Shown piece by piece: positions 40,946 through 50,239 of a stretch of DNA of 53,549 nt. The translations under genes and the position numbers were made by a program. Numbering within the stretch: the first letter of the stretch is position 1; each line of letters opens with the position of its first letter. The notes beneath the pieces were generated by a model. It made no database searches and had not been told where the DNA came from. It worked only from the letters and a program-made list of their open reading frames with translations. Source of the stretch: Hungatella sp. (GTDB lineage Bacteria > Bacillota > Clostridia > Lachnospirales > Lachnospiraceae); contig JAAWBS010000005.1 in assembly GCA_022792815.1 (NCBI GenBank), forward strand, positions 1 through 53,549, read 5' to 3'.

Positions 40946-42634
40946 ATGTCAAAGTACTTTTCATCCTCTATCCCGGATAATCCAAGAAATCGAAAACTTC
41001 TTGAACACATCCGGCAAGCAGGCTTAGGGTACCTGGGCACCGCCATCCCGGAACTCCCGTTTTCCAAGTATCAAATCTATTTTGAGACAGGAAGCCGGGT
41101 GGAATACGAGGCCTGCTACATCGACCGCCGCCGCCGGCTCAATGTCTATACGGCCCTGTCCATAAGCCTTGGAGAGAGCGTATGGCTCAACGGCCTGGAA
41201 GATATCCTCTGGGCCATCTGCAATGAATTTACCTGGGCTTTCCCTGCACACATAAAGGACGAGACCGACCTTTGGGAGAGCAGCAGGACCATCGATCTGT
41301 TCGCGGCAGAGACAGGGATGGCTGTAAGCGAGGCCTGTTTCCTCGCCGGAGAAAAGCTGTCCCCTCTGGTGAGAAAACGGGTGGAGGAGGAGGTGAAACG
41401 GCGGCTGCTGATCCCCTATCAGCAGCGGGATATCCGGTTTCACAAAGATAACTGGTCAGCCGTCTGTGCCGGCTGTATCGCCATGGCAGCCATGTACTGG
41501 GACGGATATGAGGGATACCTTGCCATCGAGAAAAAGGTGCTGACTTCCATGAAAGACTTTCTGGACAGCTATGAGGCGGACGGGTGCTGTCTGGAGGGGA
41601 TCCTCTACTGGGGCTACGGCTACGGCTATTTCTGTTATTTTGCCCATATGCTCCGGTGGTTCAGCCGCGGCAAAACCGACCTGTTTCGATCGGAGAAGGT
41701 GAAACAGATGGCTCTGTTCGCCCAAAAAATCTCGCTGGGGCAGGATGCGGCGGTGCCCTTTGCCGATGCCCCACACAGTTACAGGCCTCACATTGGTCTT
41801 ATCCATCTTCTGGCAAAGGAATACGATGAGGTAACGCTTCCCCATGAGTCCTGTACCTGCTGGTTTGACGACGATATCCGCCACCGCTTCGCCGATTTCG
41901 TCCGGGACCTTTACTGGTACGACCCCGCTCTGGAGAAAGAGAACCGAAATGAGGAGCTGGTGATCTTCGAGAAGTCCCAGTGGTACCTGTCCCGCAGGCC
42001 ACTCTATTCCTTCGCCGCAAAAGGCGGCAGGAATCATGAACCCCACAATCACAATGACATCGGTCATTTTATCCTCTACGCCGACGGTCAGTTTGTCCTG
42101 GACGACTTAGGATGGCCGGAATATGACAGCGCATATTTTACAGAAAAACGATATGAGAACCTGTGTGCCTCCTCCTTTGGCCACAGTGTTCCTATCTTAA
42201 ATGGTACGGGGCAGGCAGCGGGAAAAGAACACAGAGGTTCTTTCATGAGGGCAGAAAAAAACTTCCTGCAGATGGACATCACCAGGGCTTATACAGACGG
42301 AACATGCAGAAAACTGATCCGGGAATTCGCACTTCAGAACACTTCCATCCGACTTACAGACCACTTGGAGGGAGTCACCGGTCAAGTGAAGGAGCGCTTC
42401 ATCACCAGAATCCCTCCTGTCATAGAAAGCCCTTCCTCTCTGACCATCGGAGGATGGCGTCTGACAGCTGACTGTACTGCTGGCATGTTCACTGCAGGCA
42501 AAACCTATTTTCATCCCAGACTGAGCATCTGCCGGATGGATATGAAACCAGTGGAAACTGTCTGGTGCATCGATTTTATAGTGAAAGAGCCCCGAAAGCT
42601 GACCTTTCTCATCAAGAAAATCCATCCGATCTGA
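40946..42634 (+). CDS. Heparinase II/III-family polysaccharide lyase-like protein
   Basis: 562 residues. An N-terminal alpha-toroid of helical repeats (about 30-330) includes DNWSAVCAGCIAMAAMYWDG and EGILYWGYGYGYFCYFA. A C-terminal beta-sandwich domain holds the hallmark GGRNHEPHNHNDIGHFILYA near residue 361, then DGQFVLDDLG. In this fold His and Tyr residues remove the C5 proton of a uronate and split the chain, leaving a 4,5-unsaturated uronyl end. No signal peptide is seen, so it may act on imported oligomers. AAAGGAG is 10 bases upstream. It sits next to YesMN, an ABC importer and GH88, which fits uronate-rich glycans. The exact PL family is not decided. Confidence 0.85.
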   Translation: MSKYFSSSIPDNPRNRKLLEHIRQAGLGYLGTAIPELPFSKYQIYFETGSRVEYEACYIDRRRRLNVYTALSISLGESVWLNGLEDILWAICNEFTWAFPAHIKDETDLWESSRTIDLFAAETGMAVSEACFLAGEKLSPLVRKRVEEEVKRRLLIPYQQRDIRFHKDNWSAVCAGCIAMAAMYWDGYEGYLAIEKKVLTSMKDFLDSYEADGCCLEGILYWGYGYGYFCYFAHMLRWFSRGKTDLFRSEKVKQMALFAQKISLGQDAAVPFADAPHSYRPHIGLIHLLAKEYDEVTLPHESCTCWFDDDIRHRFADFVRDLYWYDPALEKENRNEELVIFEKSQWYLSRRPLYSFAAKGGRNHEPHNHNDIGHFILYADGQFVLDDLGWPEYDSAYFTEKRYENLCASSFGHSVPILNGTGQAAGKEHRGSFMRAEKNFLQMDITRAYTDGTCRKLIREFALQNTSIRLTDHLEGVTGQVKERFITRIPPVIESPSSLTIGGWRLTADCTAGMFTAGKTYFHPRLSICRMDMKPVETVWCIDFIVKEPRKLTFLIKKIHPI

Positions 42635-42656
42635 CCAAAGTCTCCTGGCCTCCCGA

Positions 42657-43910
42657 TCAGCCTGAGCGTTCCGGAAAATGCTCCTGAAGATACCGGCGGG
42701 GAGAAATTCCTTCTGTCTTTTTAAATACCCGGCTGAAATAGAAGGAATTCTCAAACCCGACTTTCTCCGCGATCTCGTACATCTTTAAGTCCGTGTGGGA
42801 CATCAGGTATTTGGCTCGGGAGATCTTGGCCTGGGTAACATACTCGTTAAATCCCATGGACATGGTCTTCTTAAACAGATGCCCCATATAGTTGGGACTG
42901 ATGGAGAACATCACAGCCACATCGTTGAGGACAAGCTTTTCGTCTAAATGGGTCTTAATATACCGGACAATGTCGGTCACCAGGGTATTCCTTGGCCGAT
43001 ACTCCTGATAAAATACAACCGGCCGCTCCTTCGTGCACAGAGACAGCACCTGCCTGGATTCCTGATAGGACTCGGGGACATGGTGAATATCATGTTTATA
43101 GTCTCCAACTCCGCAGAAAATAGTCACATTAAAATAATTTTCTATCATCTCCATCACTTCATGGAGCAGAGAGGACAGCCCTCTCTGCTCCAGATAAGGG
43201 GATTCCTCCTCCAGCTGGAACAGGACATGGAAATGCTGCTGCTCCGGAGAGACCAGCCAAACTGTCACGTACTTCGTCAGCAGGTTGGAAAGCATGGACA
43301 GAGCACTGCGGCAGAGAATCTCGTACTGTCTGTCTGCGGCGGACACTCCTGGGGAGGCGACGGCACAGGCTGCCAGCACATATCCTGCGGCCTCAAGGGA
43401 AAGCCCCAGCTTCTCTGCCTGAAGGCCAAACTGTTCCTCGGACTCAAACAGGTTATGGAACAGCTTCAGAAAAAATTTGTCTCTCAAATACTGAGCGGCA
43501 GCTCCCGTCTCACGGCCCCTGGGATTTTTGTTTTCAATATTTTTCAGCGCCCTCCTGACCGAATGCTCCAGCTCTTCCGGCTTGATTCCCAGTTTGATGA
43601 TATAGTCCACTGCCTGGTATTTCAGAGCCGTCTTTATGAAGGGAAAATCTTCGTAGCAAGTCAGTATGATAAACTCCGGGGTCGGATCCATGACAGAATA
43701 ACAGGTCTCCAGAAGCTCCAGGCCGGTCATCACCGGCATCTTGATATCCGTGATCACCAGATCCGGCTGAAGAGTCCCGATCATCTCCAAAGCCTGCCTG
43801 CCGTTGATGGCTGTCCCGCAGATCTCGATGTGATAACTGCTCCACGGGAGCATGGATTGGAGTGCCACACAGACAAGAGGTTCGTCGTCCACGATCAAAA
43901 GCTTATACAT
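42657..43910 (-). CDS. yesN: YesN-type AraC-family response regulator
   Basis: 417 residues. The receiver domain (1-120) has D8/D9, phosphorylation site D55 (LVITDIKMPVMTG) and a lysine in DYIIKLGIK. The central region (about 150-300) is a degenerate ligand- or GGDEF-like segment common in YesN proteins. The C-terminal AraC helix-turn-helix pair runs at about 315-412 (LNDVAVMFSISPNYMGHLFK, KMYEIAEKVGFENSFYFSRV). GGAGG is 9 bases before the ATG, which overlaps the kinase gene by 8 bases. It probably activates the adjacent transporter and hydrolase genes. It is convergent with the lyase gene with only 22 bases between the stop codons. Confidence 0.93.
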   Translation of the reverse strand: MYKLLIVDDEPLVCVALQSMLPWSSYHIEICGTAINGRQALEMIGTLQPDLVITDIKMPVMTGLELLETCYSVMDPTPEFIILTCYEDFPFIKTALKYQAVDYIIKLGIKPEELEHSVRRALKNIENKNPRGRETGAAAQYLRDKFFLKLFHNLFESEEQFGLQAEKLGLSLEAAGYVLAACAVASPGVSAADRQYEILCRSALSMLSNLLTKYVTVWLVSPEQQHFHVLFQLEEESPYLEQRGLSSLLHEVMEMIENYFNVTIFCGVGDYKHDIHHVPESYQESRQVLSLCTKERPVVFYQEYRPRNTLVTDIVRYIKTHLDEKLVLNDVAVMFSISPNYMGHLFKKTMSMGFNEYVTQAKISRAKYLMSHTDLKMYEIAEKVGFENSFYFSRVFKKTEGISPRRYLQEHFPERSG

Positions 43911-45663
43911 GATCCGTTTCCTCCTTCCTGATACAGGGAATCGTCACAAGCACTGTGGTAAATTCCCCGGGGACACTCTGAATCGAGATGCCATAGTCTG
44001 GTCCGTAGGCATAGTAAATCCGCTTTCGGATATTGTGGATCCCTATTTTTCGGAACAGGTCCGACGAATCCGGTGTACTTTCCAGGACTTTCTCGATCTC
44101 CTCCTGTGTCATCCCGACTCCGTTGTCGATGACTGTGATGGAGATATCCCTTCGATCATGGCAGTATCCAATCCGGATGTCGATGATTCCTCTGGAACCG
44201 CTGGGCTCAATCCCGTGAAATATGGCGTTTTCCACAATGATCTGAAACAGAAATCTGAGAATCATGCAGGAATAGACGGCTTCGTCCTCAACCCGGCATG
44301 TCATGGCAAGCCCTCCGCCGTAACGATATTTCTGAATCAAAAAGTAGTGATCCAACAGCTCCAATTCCTCTCGGATGGTATGTTGGGGAGAACTTTTTTT
44401 GGAGATCGACTTGAGAAGCCAGGACAGGGACTCGGCCATATCCAGGATTCCTTTGGCCCCCTGAGCCGTGGCCATCCAGATGATGGAGTTTAAGGTATTG
44501 TACAGAAAATGGGGATTTACCTGGTTCTGTAAAATCTCATACTCCAGCTCATATTTTTTCTCCTGGTCTGTCAGGCGGGACTGGATCAATCGGGAGATAT
44601 CATCGCCCATGGCATTGATTCCGGAGCCGATCTCCCCCAGTTCATTGTTCCACTCGATCTCCGGTGTCCTGGAAAAATCTCCCGCGGCCACGGACTTCAG
44701 CTTCTTTTGAAGGCTTTTTAACGGCACATTGATGGAGTAGTGAAGGTACAGAGACATGACCGCACCGAGAAGACCCACGATCCCCACGACGACGATAAAG
44801 GTGGACATGTACACCCAAGTCTGCTTGGAGCGGGCCTCCCTGGATATGGTCTGGATCAAAGACCAGCCCCTTGTCCCGGAGCTGCAGACCACGGCGGCAC
44901 GGTCGGAAAAATCGGTAGTTTCTCCTGACTCCTCCAGCCGCCTCGTATCCTGATTCCAGCTGTAAGTGGTGTCCCCCAGAATCATGTACAGCCGGCTGTC
45001 GGGAGAAAGGCTGTAGTTTTTCAGTCGGTTTAAAAATAAGTTGGGAGAGATGGCTAAGTAACACCATCCGGTGATTTCTCTGCGGTAAGCGGCATAGATG
45101 GGACGCACGACAGGCAAAACCAGGTTGTCCGGCTCAAAAGGGGTGATCGGGTCAGGCACAAAGCCTGTTCTGAAGCCCATATTCCCGTCATAGAGCTTTT
45201 CAAACCAGATCTGACTCTTGATCCTCTCGGCACAGGAGATATTCTGATAAACATTGTAGGGTGAAAACTGGATGTAGTGGTTATGATTATCAGAGACGAT
45301 GACACGGTTAAAATAGACGGAATGGCTGTTGCCTGTAAATTCCTTTTTCAGCTGCTCCCACGCCTGATTGGCCAAAAAAGTACTGCTCTCTTCCTCCCGG
45401 TTGGCAGCGTTGAGATATGCCCCCACAGAGTGGTCAACGGCGCAAAAATCAGCGAGAGACAGGGCAGCATCCAAATCATGCTGCAGGGTCTCAAACAACA
45501 GTTTCAGGCTGTATTCCGTGGTCTGTCTCAAGCTGCTGTCGAGAATCTTCTGATAAGAGAAATAACCGTATGTGGCAGTCAGTACCGTGACCACAGCCGC
45601 AAAAAGGACGCTGATTCCGAGAACCCTTTTTCTGATACTTCGAAATTTTATCTGTCTTTTCAT
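43903..45663 (-). CDS. yesM: YesM-type sensor histidine kinase
   Basis: 586 residues. TM1 is at about 14-36, followed by a large extracytoplasmic sensor (about 37-285, dCache-like length), TM2 at about 290-312, HAMP to about 365, His_kinase with phospho-histidine in LQNQVNPHFLYNTLNSI, and an HATPase with IIVENAIFHGI and IDNGVGM. The YesM/YesN systems respond to extracellular oligosaccharides. The basic leader MKRQIKFRSIRKR directly precedes TM1, so the ATG at 45663 is needed. There is no ribosome binding site upstream, and the -10 box ends only 7 bases before the ATG, which points to a leaderless mRNA. Confidence 0.93.
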   Translation of the reverse strand: MKRQIKFRSIRKRVLGISVLFAAVVTVLTATYGYFSYQKILDSSLRQTTEYSLKLLFETLQHDLDAALSLADFCAVDHSVGAYLNAANREEESSTFLANQAWEQLKKEFTGNSHSVYFNRVIVSDNHNHYIQFSPYNVYQNISCAERIKSQIWFEKLYDGNMGFRTGFVPDPITPFEPDNLVLPVVRPIYAAYRREITGWCYLAISPNLFLNRLKNYSLSPDSRLYMILGDTTYSWNQDTRRLEESGETTDFSDRAAVVCSSGTRGWSLIQTISREARSKQTWVYMSTFIVVVGIVGLLGAVMSLYLHYSINVPLKSLQKKLKSVAAGDFSRTPEIEWNNELGEIGSGINAMGDDISRLIQSRLTDQEKKYELEYEILQNQVNPHFLYNTLNSIIWMATAQGAKGILDMAESLSWLLKSISKKSSPQHTIREELELLDHYFLIQKYRYGGGLAMTCRVEDEAVYSCMILRFLFQIIVENAIFHGIEPSGSRGIIDIRIGYCHDRRDISITVIDNGVGMTQEEIEKVLESTPDSSDLFRKIGIHNIRKRIYYAYGPDYGISIQSVPGEFTTVLVTIPCIRKEETDHV

Positions 45664-45669
45664 AGTTCT

Positions 45670-45697
45670 ATTATACTAGATGGCAACTTGAAGTCAA
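45670..45697 (-). promoter_or_regulatory. Promoter of yesMN placing the start point at the ATG
   Basis: Minus strand TTGACT (45697-45692), 16 bases, TATAAT (45675-45670). The expected transcription start is at about 45663-45664, that is at the A of the yesM start codon. No AGGAG-like sequence lies between. Confidence 0.65.
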
Positions 45698-45828
45698 TGT
45701 AAGAAATGGGAAATCGTTGAATTGTATATGTTTTCAGCGCAAATGTATAAAGGACAGGGAAATTCAAGGGGATTTGAAAAGAAATAGATGGAATCCGTCA
45801 TAGTCCTGATCGCTGAAAAAGGATAAAA

Positions 45829-45834
45829 TATAAT
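45829..45834 (+). promoter_or_regulatory. -10 box of the ABC importer operon (activator type)
   Basis: A perfect TATAAT lies 28 bases before the solute-binding protein start, but the -35 position (about 45806-45811, CTGATC) is poor. That pattern fits a promoter needing an activator such as YesN. Between it and the divergent yesM start are about 165 bases free of genes, the likely regulator-binding area. Confidence 0.45.
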
Positions 45835-45861
45835 CATAAATTTTAAGGAGGTTCGGATTAC

Positions 45862-47220
45862 ATGAACGTGAAAAAAAGAATTGGGGCAATGGTCCTTGGA
45901 ATCACGGTGTTCGGTCAGCTTCTATGCGGGTGCGCCAGCCCTTCCCGCAGGACGCCTCCCCAGAGTCAGACCGGAAGCAGCGAGGCACAGACAGGTGCCG
46001 TCGCCGGCAGCGGTCAAGCCTCCTCCGGCGACAGCGGTGAGAAGGTCTCTCTGAAATGGGCCCTCTGGTCCGCGGACACCCAGCCTTATTGGAGACCTAT
46101 CGCCGAGGCCTACATGGAGAGTCATCCCAATGTGGAGATTGAGATCATCGACCTGGGCGCCACCGACTATGCCACGGCTCTCCAGACTCAGCTGGCCGGC
46201 AATGACTCCCCCTTTGACGTGATCGCGGTGAAGGATGGTTTCAGCTTTGTGAGCATGATCATGAAGGGACTTCTAAAGCCTCTGGACCAGAGTACCATCG
46301 ATACAGACAGCTACGGTGGAAACTTAGAGCCTCTCATGTGGGACGGACAGGTGTATACCCTCCCTCTGCGGAGTGATTTCTATGTGATGTTCTATCATAA
46401 AGATATTTTTGATCGAGCCGGGGTTCCCTATCCCACCAATGACATGACCTTTGAGGAGTACGATTCCATGGTCCGCAGCCTGACTGACACTGAATTTGGC
46501 TCAGAAGTCTATGGGACTCACTATCACACCTGGGACATCTGTGTACAGGGCATGGCCTCTGCAGGAGAGGGTGCAGATATTCTGGCCGGAGATTACAGTT
46601 ACATGAAGCCCTACTATGAGATGGTCCTTAGCCAGCAGGAGGACAAGGTGTGCATGGATTACTCCACTTTAAAGACCAGCGGCCTCCACTATCTGGGAGC
46701 TTTCGGTCAAGGCAATGTGGCCACTATGCTTATGGGCACCTGGTCCATCGGAACACTGATCACCAGGATCAATGAGGGGCAGTATCCGGACCTGGGCGAG
46801 TGGGCTGTCGCCGCCTTCCCCCACAAGTCCGGGGCAGAGCCTGGCAGCACCATCGGGAATTTCGTGGGAATGTCCGTGATCAACTCCTCAAAAAATTCCG
46901 ATATCGCCGAAGATTTTGTGAAATTTGCCGCCGGAGCGAAAGGGGCAGAGATTGTGGCAGCCAACGGATACATGCCGGGTTATATGGTCGAGACAACCAT
47001 GGATACCATCTTTTCCGTGGAGGGATTCCCCACAGATGAGGTCAGCCGAAGGGCTCTCACCGACCCGAAGACTACCATGCTGGAAAATCCTCTCGGTGAA
47101 AACAGTCCTGAGATCTTCCAGGTACTGAACACGGGACACGACTATATTATGACAGGCACTATGACTGTCGAGGAAGGCATCACCTACATGAATGAACAGG
47201 TGGGGAAAATCGGGAAATAG
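45862..47220 (+). CDS. ABC transporter extracellular sugar-binding lipoprotein
   Basis: 452 residues. A type II signal peptide has its lipidated cysteine at C24 (LLCGCASPS). A Ser/Gly/Gln-rich linker (about 27-55) follows, then a family 1 solute-binding fold: VSLKWALWSADTQPYWRPIA, AYMESHPNVEIEIIDLGATD, DVIAVKDG, YTLPLRSDFYVMFYHKDIF. It captures oligosaccharides outside the membrane for the two permeases downstream. AAGGAGG is 10-11 bases before the ATG. Location beside yesMN, a lyase and GH88 suggests uronic-acid-containing oligosaccharides, by inference. Confidence 0.93.
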   Translation: MNVKKRIGAMVLGITVFGQLLCGCASPSRRTPPQSQTGSSEAQTGAVAGSGQASSGDSGEKVSLKWALWSADTQPYWRPIAEAYMESHPNVEIEIIDLGATDYATALQTQLAGNDSPFDVIAVKDGFSFVSMIMKGLLKPLDQSTIDTDSYGGNLEPLMWDGQVYTLPLRSDFYVMFYHKDIFDRAGVPYPTNDMTFEEYDSMVRSLTDTEFGSEVYGTHYHTWDICVQGMASAGEGADILAGDYSYMKPYYEMVLSQQEDKVCMDYSTLKTSGLHYLGAFGQGNVATMLMGTWSIGTLITRINEGQYPDLGEWAVAAFPHKSGAEPGSTIGNFVGMSVINSSKNSDIAEDFVKFAAGAKGAEIVAANGYMPGYMVETTMDTIFSVEGFPTDEVSRRALTDPKTTMLENPLGENSPEIFQVLNTGHDYIMTGTMTVEEGITYMNEQVGKIGK

Positions 47221-47243
47221 AAGACGAAAGGGGGCGAACTACG

Positions 47244-48122
47244 ATGTTAAGCAGAAAAACCAGAAGGAACTTGGTGGCATATTCATTCATCGCCCCCAAT
47301 TTCATAGGATTTGCCGTCTTTACTCTGGGGCCTGTGATCTTTGCCTTTGTGCTGACCTTCAGCCAGTGGAACGGCAACGGCGCCATCACCTTTGACGGAC
47401 TTAACAATTTTATCAAGATGAAATCTGACACCAGATTTTGGGTGGCTCTCAAAAATACCGTCGTCTATGCCGTCAGTGCGGTTCCTTTTACACTGGCCAG
47501 CGCCCTGGGGATGGCGCTTCTCTTAAACAGCAGGATCCGAGGCAGAGAAGTCTTCCGAGCAGCGGCATTTTTCCCCTATGTGGCCTCCATCGTGGCCTGT
47601 ACCGCAGTCTGGAACATCATCTTCAGCCCGGGAGCGGGACTTGTCAACGTGATCCTCAACTCCCTGGGTGCACAACATCTTCCCAAGTGGGCGGCGGACA
47701 AACACTGGGCCATGTTCACCGTGGTGCTGTTCAGCATCTGGAAAGACATGGGATACTATATGGTGATCGATCTGGCCGGTCTCCAGGGGATCTCCCCGGA
47801 ACTGTACGAGGCTGCCGGCTTAGACGGTGCAGGCCCTCTGCAGAAATTCAGGTACATCACCTGGCCCCAGCTGAAGCCCACCACATTTTTTATCATCATC
47901 ATGCTGACTATCAACAGTTTTAAGATCTATGACCGGGTGATGCTGATCACCGGCGGCGGGCCCGGAACGGAGACTCTGGTTTTGGTGTACCACATCTATG
48001 ACATGGCATTTGTCAACAGCCGGTTCGGGTATGCCAGCGCACTGGCAGTCGTGCTCTTTGTCCTGGTGCTCACGGTTACCATCATACAGTTTAAGGGGGA
48101 GAAACATTATGCGAACAGCTAA
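47244..48122 (+). CDS. ABC sugar permease, MalF/UgpA type
   Basis: 292 residues with six hydrophobic segments. The EAA loop that contacts the ATPase is YEAAGLDGAGPLQKFRYITW (about residues 190-209). The N-terminus (RKTRRNLVAYSFIAPNFIGF) is typical of CUT1 family first permeases. It follows the binding protein by 23 bases and overlaps the second permease by 14 bases. Confidence 0.94.
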   Translation: MLSRKTRRNLVAYSFIAPNFIGFAVFTLGPVIFAFVLTFSQWNGNGAITFDGLNNFIKMKSDTRFWVALKNTVVYAVSAVPFTLASALGMALLLNSRIRGREVFRAAAFFPYVASIVACTAVWNIIFSPGAGLVNVILNSLGAQHLPKWAADKHWAMFTVVLFSIWKDMGYYMVIDLAGLQGISPELYEAAGLDGAGPLQKFRYITWPQLKPTTFFIIIMLTINSFKIYDRVMLITGGGPGTETLVLVYHIYDMAFVNSRFGYASALAVVLFVLVLTVTIIQFKGEKHYANS

Positions 48123-48927
48123 AAGGGTTCTTCTGTACGGCAGCCTGACTCTGATCTCCTTTGTATTTTTGATTCCCTTTCTGTGGATGCTGTCCTCCTC
48201 CCTGAAACTGGACAAGGATGTGCTCACCATCCCGATCCGCTGGATCCCCCGTCCCGTTCAGTGGAAAAATTACATAGATATCTGGAAAAAGATCCCGCTG
48301 CTCTTGTATACGAAAAACACGTTTAAGATCACCGTCATTACTACCTTCGTCCAGCTGTTTACCAGCAGTTTCGCAGCCTACGCATTTGCAAAGCTGGATT
48401 TCAAATATCGGGACCGGCTGTTTCTGGCTTACATCGGAACCATCGCCGTCCCCTGGCAAGTGTACATGGTACCTCAGTTCATCATGATGAGAAGCCTTCA
48501 TCTCAATGATTCTCACCTGGCCATCATCATGCTCCATGCCTTTTCGGCTTTCGGGGTATTCCTGATGAGGCAGTTTTATATGGGAATCCCGGATGAACTT
48601 TGTGAGGCTGCACGGATCGACGGCATGAGCGAATACCATATCTATGCCAGGATCATGCTTCCTCTGTCCAAGCCGGCCTTGTCCACCCTGGTGATCTTTA
48701 CCTTTGTCAATACATGGAATGACTTTCTGGGGCCCTACATCTATCTGACCACAAAGGCGAAGAAGACCATCCAGATCGGGCTGCGGGTCTTCATGGATGA
48801 CTACACTCAGGAGTACGGCATGATTATGGCGGCAGCCATGCTCTCTCTGATTCCGGTCATGATCATCTTCTTCTCTCTGCAAAAATATTTTGTGGAGGGG
48901 ATCGCGGCCAGCGGGGTGAAAGGATGA
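48109..48927 (+). CDS. ABC sugar permease, MalG/UgpE type
   Basis: 272 residues from ATG 48109 (GGGGG-A site about 8 bases upstream, inside the previous gene). Six hydrophobic segments and the EAA loop CEAARIDGMSEYHIYARIML (about 165-184) are present. The N-terminal VFLIPFLWMLSSSLK segment is typical of CUT1 second permeases. No ATPase gene follows; as in other CUT1 operons, a shared MsmX-like ATPase elsewhere would be needed. Confidence 0.94.
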   Translation: MRTAKRVLLYGSLTLISFVFLIPFLWMLSSSLKLDKDVLTIPIRWIPRPVQWKNYIDIWKKIPLLLYTKNTFKITVITTFVQLFTSSFAAYAFAKLDFKYRDRLFLAYIGTIAVPWQVYMVPQFIMMRSLHLNDSHLAIIMLHAFSAFGVFLMRQFYMGIPDELCEAARIDGMSEYHIYARIMLPLSKPALSTLVIFTFVNTWNDFLGPYIYLTTKAKKTIQIGLRVFMDDYTQEYGMIMAAAMLSLIPVMIIFFSLQKYFVEGIAASGVKG

Positions 48928-48961
48928 GGAACCTGCTATCCTGCAGGAGTAAAAATATAGG

Positions 48962-48985
48962 TTTTTGAGTTTCGCAATTACCTAA
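48962..48985. repeat. Solo MITE end
   Basis: TTTTTGAGTTTCGCAATTAC followed by CTAA matches the terminal inverted repeat of the two MITEs at 30340 and 40697. No partner end is seen within the preceding 30 bases, so this is a deletion relic. It lies between the second permease and the GH88 gene. Confidence 0.75.
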
Positions 48986-49014
48986 ATAAAAATAAACGGA
49001 AAGGATGACAGCCT

Positions 49015-50196
49015 ATGAAATGGATCGGCAAGGAGGCATTAGAGAGGAAAGAGGAGATCTCGACAGCGGACGTCCTGGAGGCGCTGGATTTTGCCTCGGA
49101 GCAGGTGTCGGCAGGATTGAGGGATTTTACCCGGGTGTTTCCCATGGCTTACAGTGAGAACGGATTTTACCGGGGTATGGAGAACGTGGATTGGACTACC
49201 GGGTTTTGGACCGGGGAAATCTGGCTCTCCTATGAGCACACGCAAAGCCCGGGACTTCGGGAGGCCGGAGAGATGCAGATCGACAGTTTTCTGGACCGCA
49301 TAAGGAAGGAGCGGGACGTGGAGACCCATGATCTGGGGTTCTTGTATACTCTGTCCTGTGTGGCAGGGTATAAGCTGACCGGCAATGAAAACGGAAGGAA
49401 AGGGGCTCTCCTGGCTGCGGATAAGCTGATCACCCGATTTCATGAGAAAGGAAATTTTATCCAGGCTTGGGGAAGACTGGGGGCTCCTGGGCATTACCGG
49501 CTGATCATCGACTGTCTTTTAAACCTTCCTCTCCTCTACTGGGCCTCTCTAGAGACGGGAAATGAGAGCTATGCCGAGGTCGCCAGAAAGCACACGAAGA
49601 CGACTCTGGACCATGTGGTCCGCCCGGATCATTCGACCTGGCATACGTTTTTCTTTGATCCGGACACCGGCAAGGCGGATCATGGGGCTACCTGTCAGGG
49701 GTATCGGGACGGATCGGCCTGGGCACGAGGGCAGGCCTGGGGTATCTACGGAACTGCCATAGGATATCGGTATACAGAGGAAGAATCCTATATTTCCGTG
49801 TTTAAGGAGGTGACGGATTATTTTCTGCGTCATCTGCCCTCTGATCTGGTGCCCTTCTGGGATCTGGAATTTGGGGATGGAGATCTGCAGCCTAAGGACT
49901 CCTCCTCCGCCTCCATCGCCGCCTGCGGGATGCTCGAGATGGCCAAGTATCTGGGCGAGAAGGAAAGGGACTACTATATCGGTATGGCAAAAAAGATCTT
50001 AAAATCCTTAGCTGACGGCTATCGGGTGAAAGCCCCCGGAGAGTCCAACGGTCTGGTGCTCCACAGTACTTACTGCAATTCCTCCCCCTTCAACACCTGC
50101 CGGCACCGAGGGGTAGATGAATGCAACCTATGGGGCGATTATTTCTACATGGAAGCCCTGACAAGACTCGCGAAAAACTGGAACCCTTATTGGTGA
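49015..50196 (+). CDS. GH88 unsaturated glucuronyl hydrolase
   Basis: 393 residues, normal for the family. An alpha6/alpha6-barrel is shown by DWTTGFWTGEIWL, THDLGFLY with D106, LIIDCLLNLPLLYW with D166, and QGYRDGSAWARGQAWGIYG near 224-242. The two aspartates match the catalytic pair of Bacillus UGL. The enzyme hydrates the 4,5-double bond of unsaturated uronyl residues left by lyases and releases the uronate from glycosaminoglycan or similar oligosaccharides. No signal peptide, so cytoplasmic. AAAGGA lies 9 bases before the ATG. It follows the importer by 87 bases containing a MITE end, so it may still be read through from the importer operon. Confidence 0.93.
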   Translation: MKWIGKEALERKEEISTADVLEALDFASEQVSAGLRDFTRVFPMAYSENGFYRGMENVDWTTGFWTGEIWLSYEHTQSPGLREAGEMQIDSFLDRIRKERDVETHDLGFLYTLSCVAGYKLTGNENGRKGALLAADKLITRFHEKGNFIQAWGRLGAPGHYRLIIDCLLNLPLLYWASLETGNESYAEVARKHTKTTLDHVVRPDHSTWHTFFFDPDTGKADHGATCQGYRDGSAWARGQAWGIYGTAIGYRYTEEESYISVFKEVTDYFLRHLPSDLVPFWDLEFGDGDLQPKDSSSASIAACGMLEMAKYLGEKERDYYIGMAKKILKSLADGYRVKAPGESNGLVLHSTYCNSSPFNTCRHRGVDECNLWGDYFYMEALTRLAKNWNPYW

Positions 50197-50239
50197 CTTA
50201 GGCTGTGGTTTCCGATGCAGATAGGCATAGGCTTCCCTG

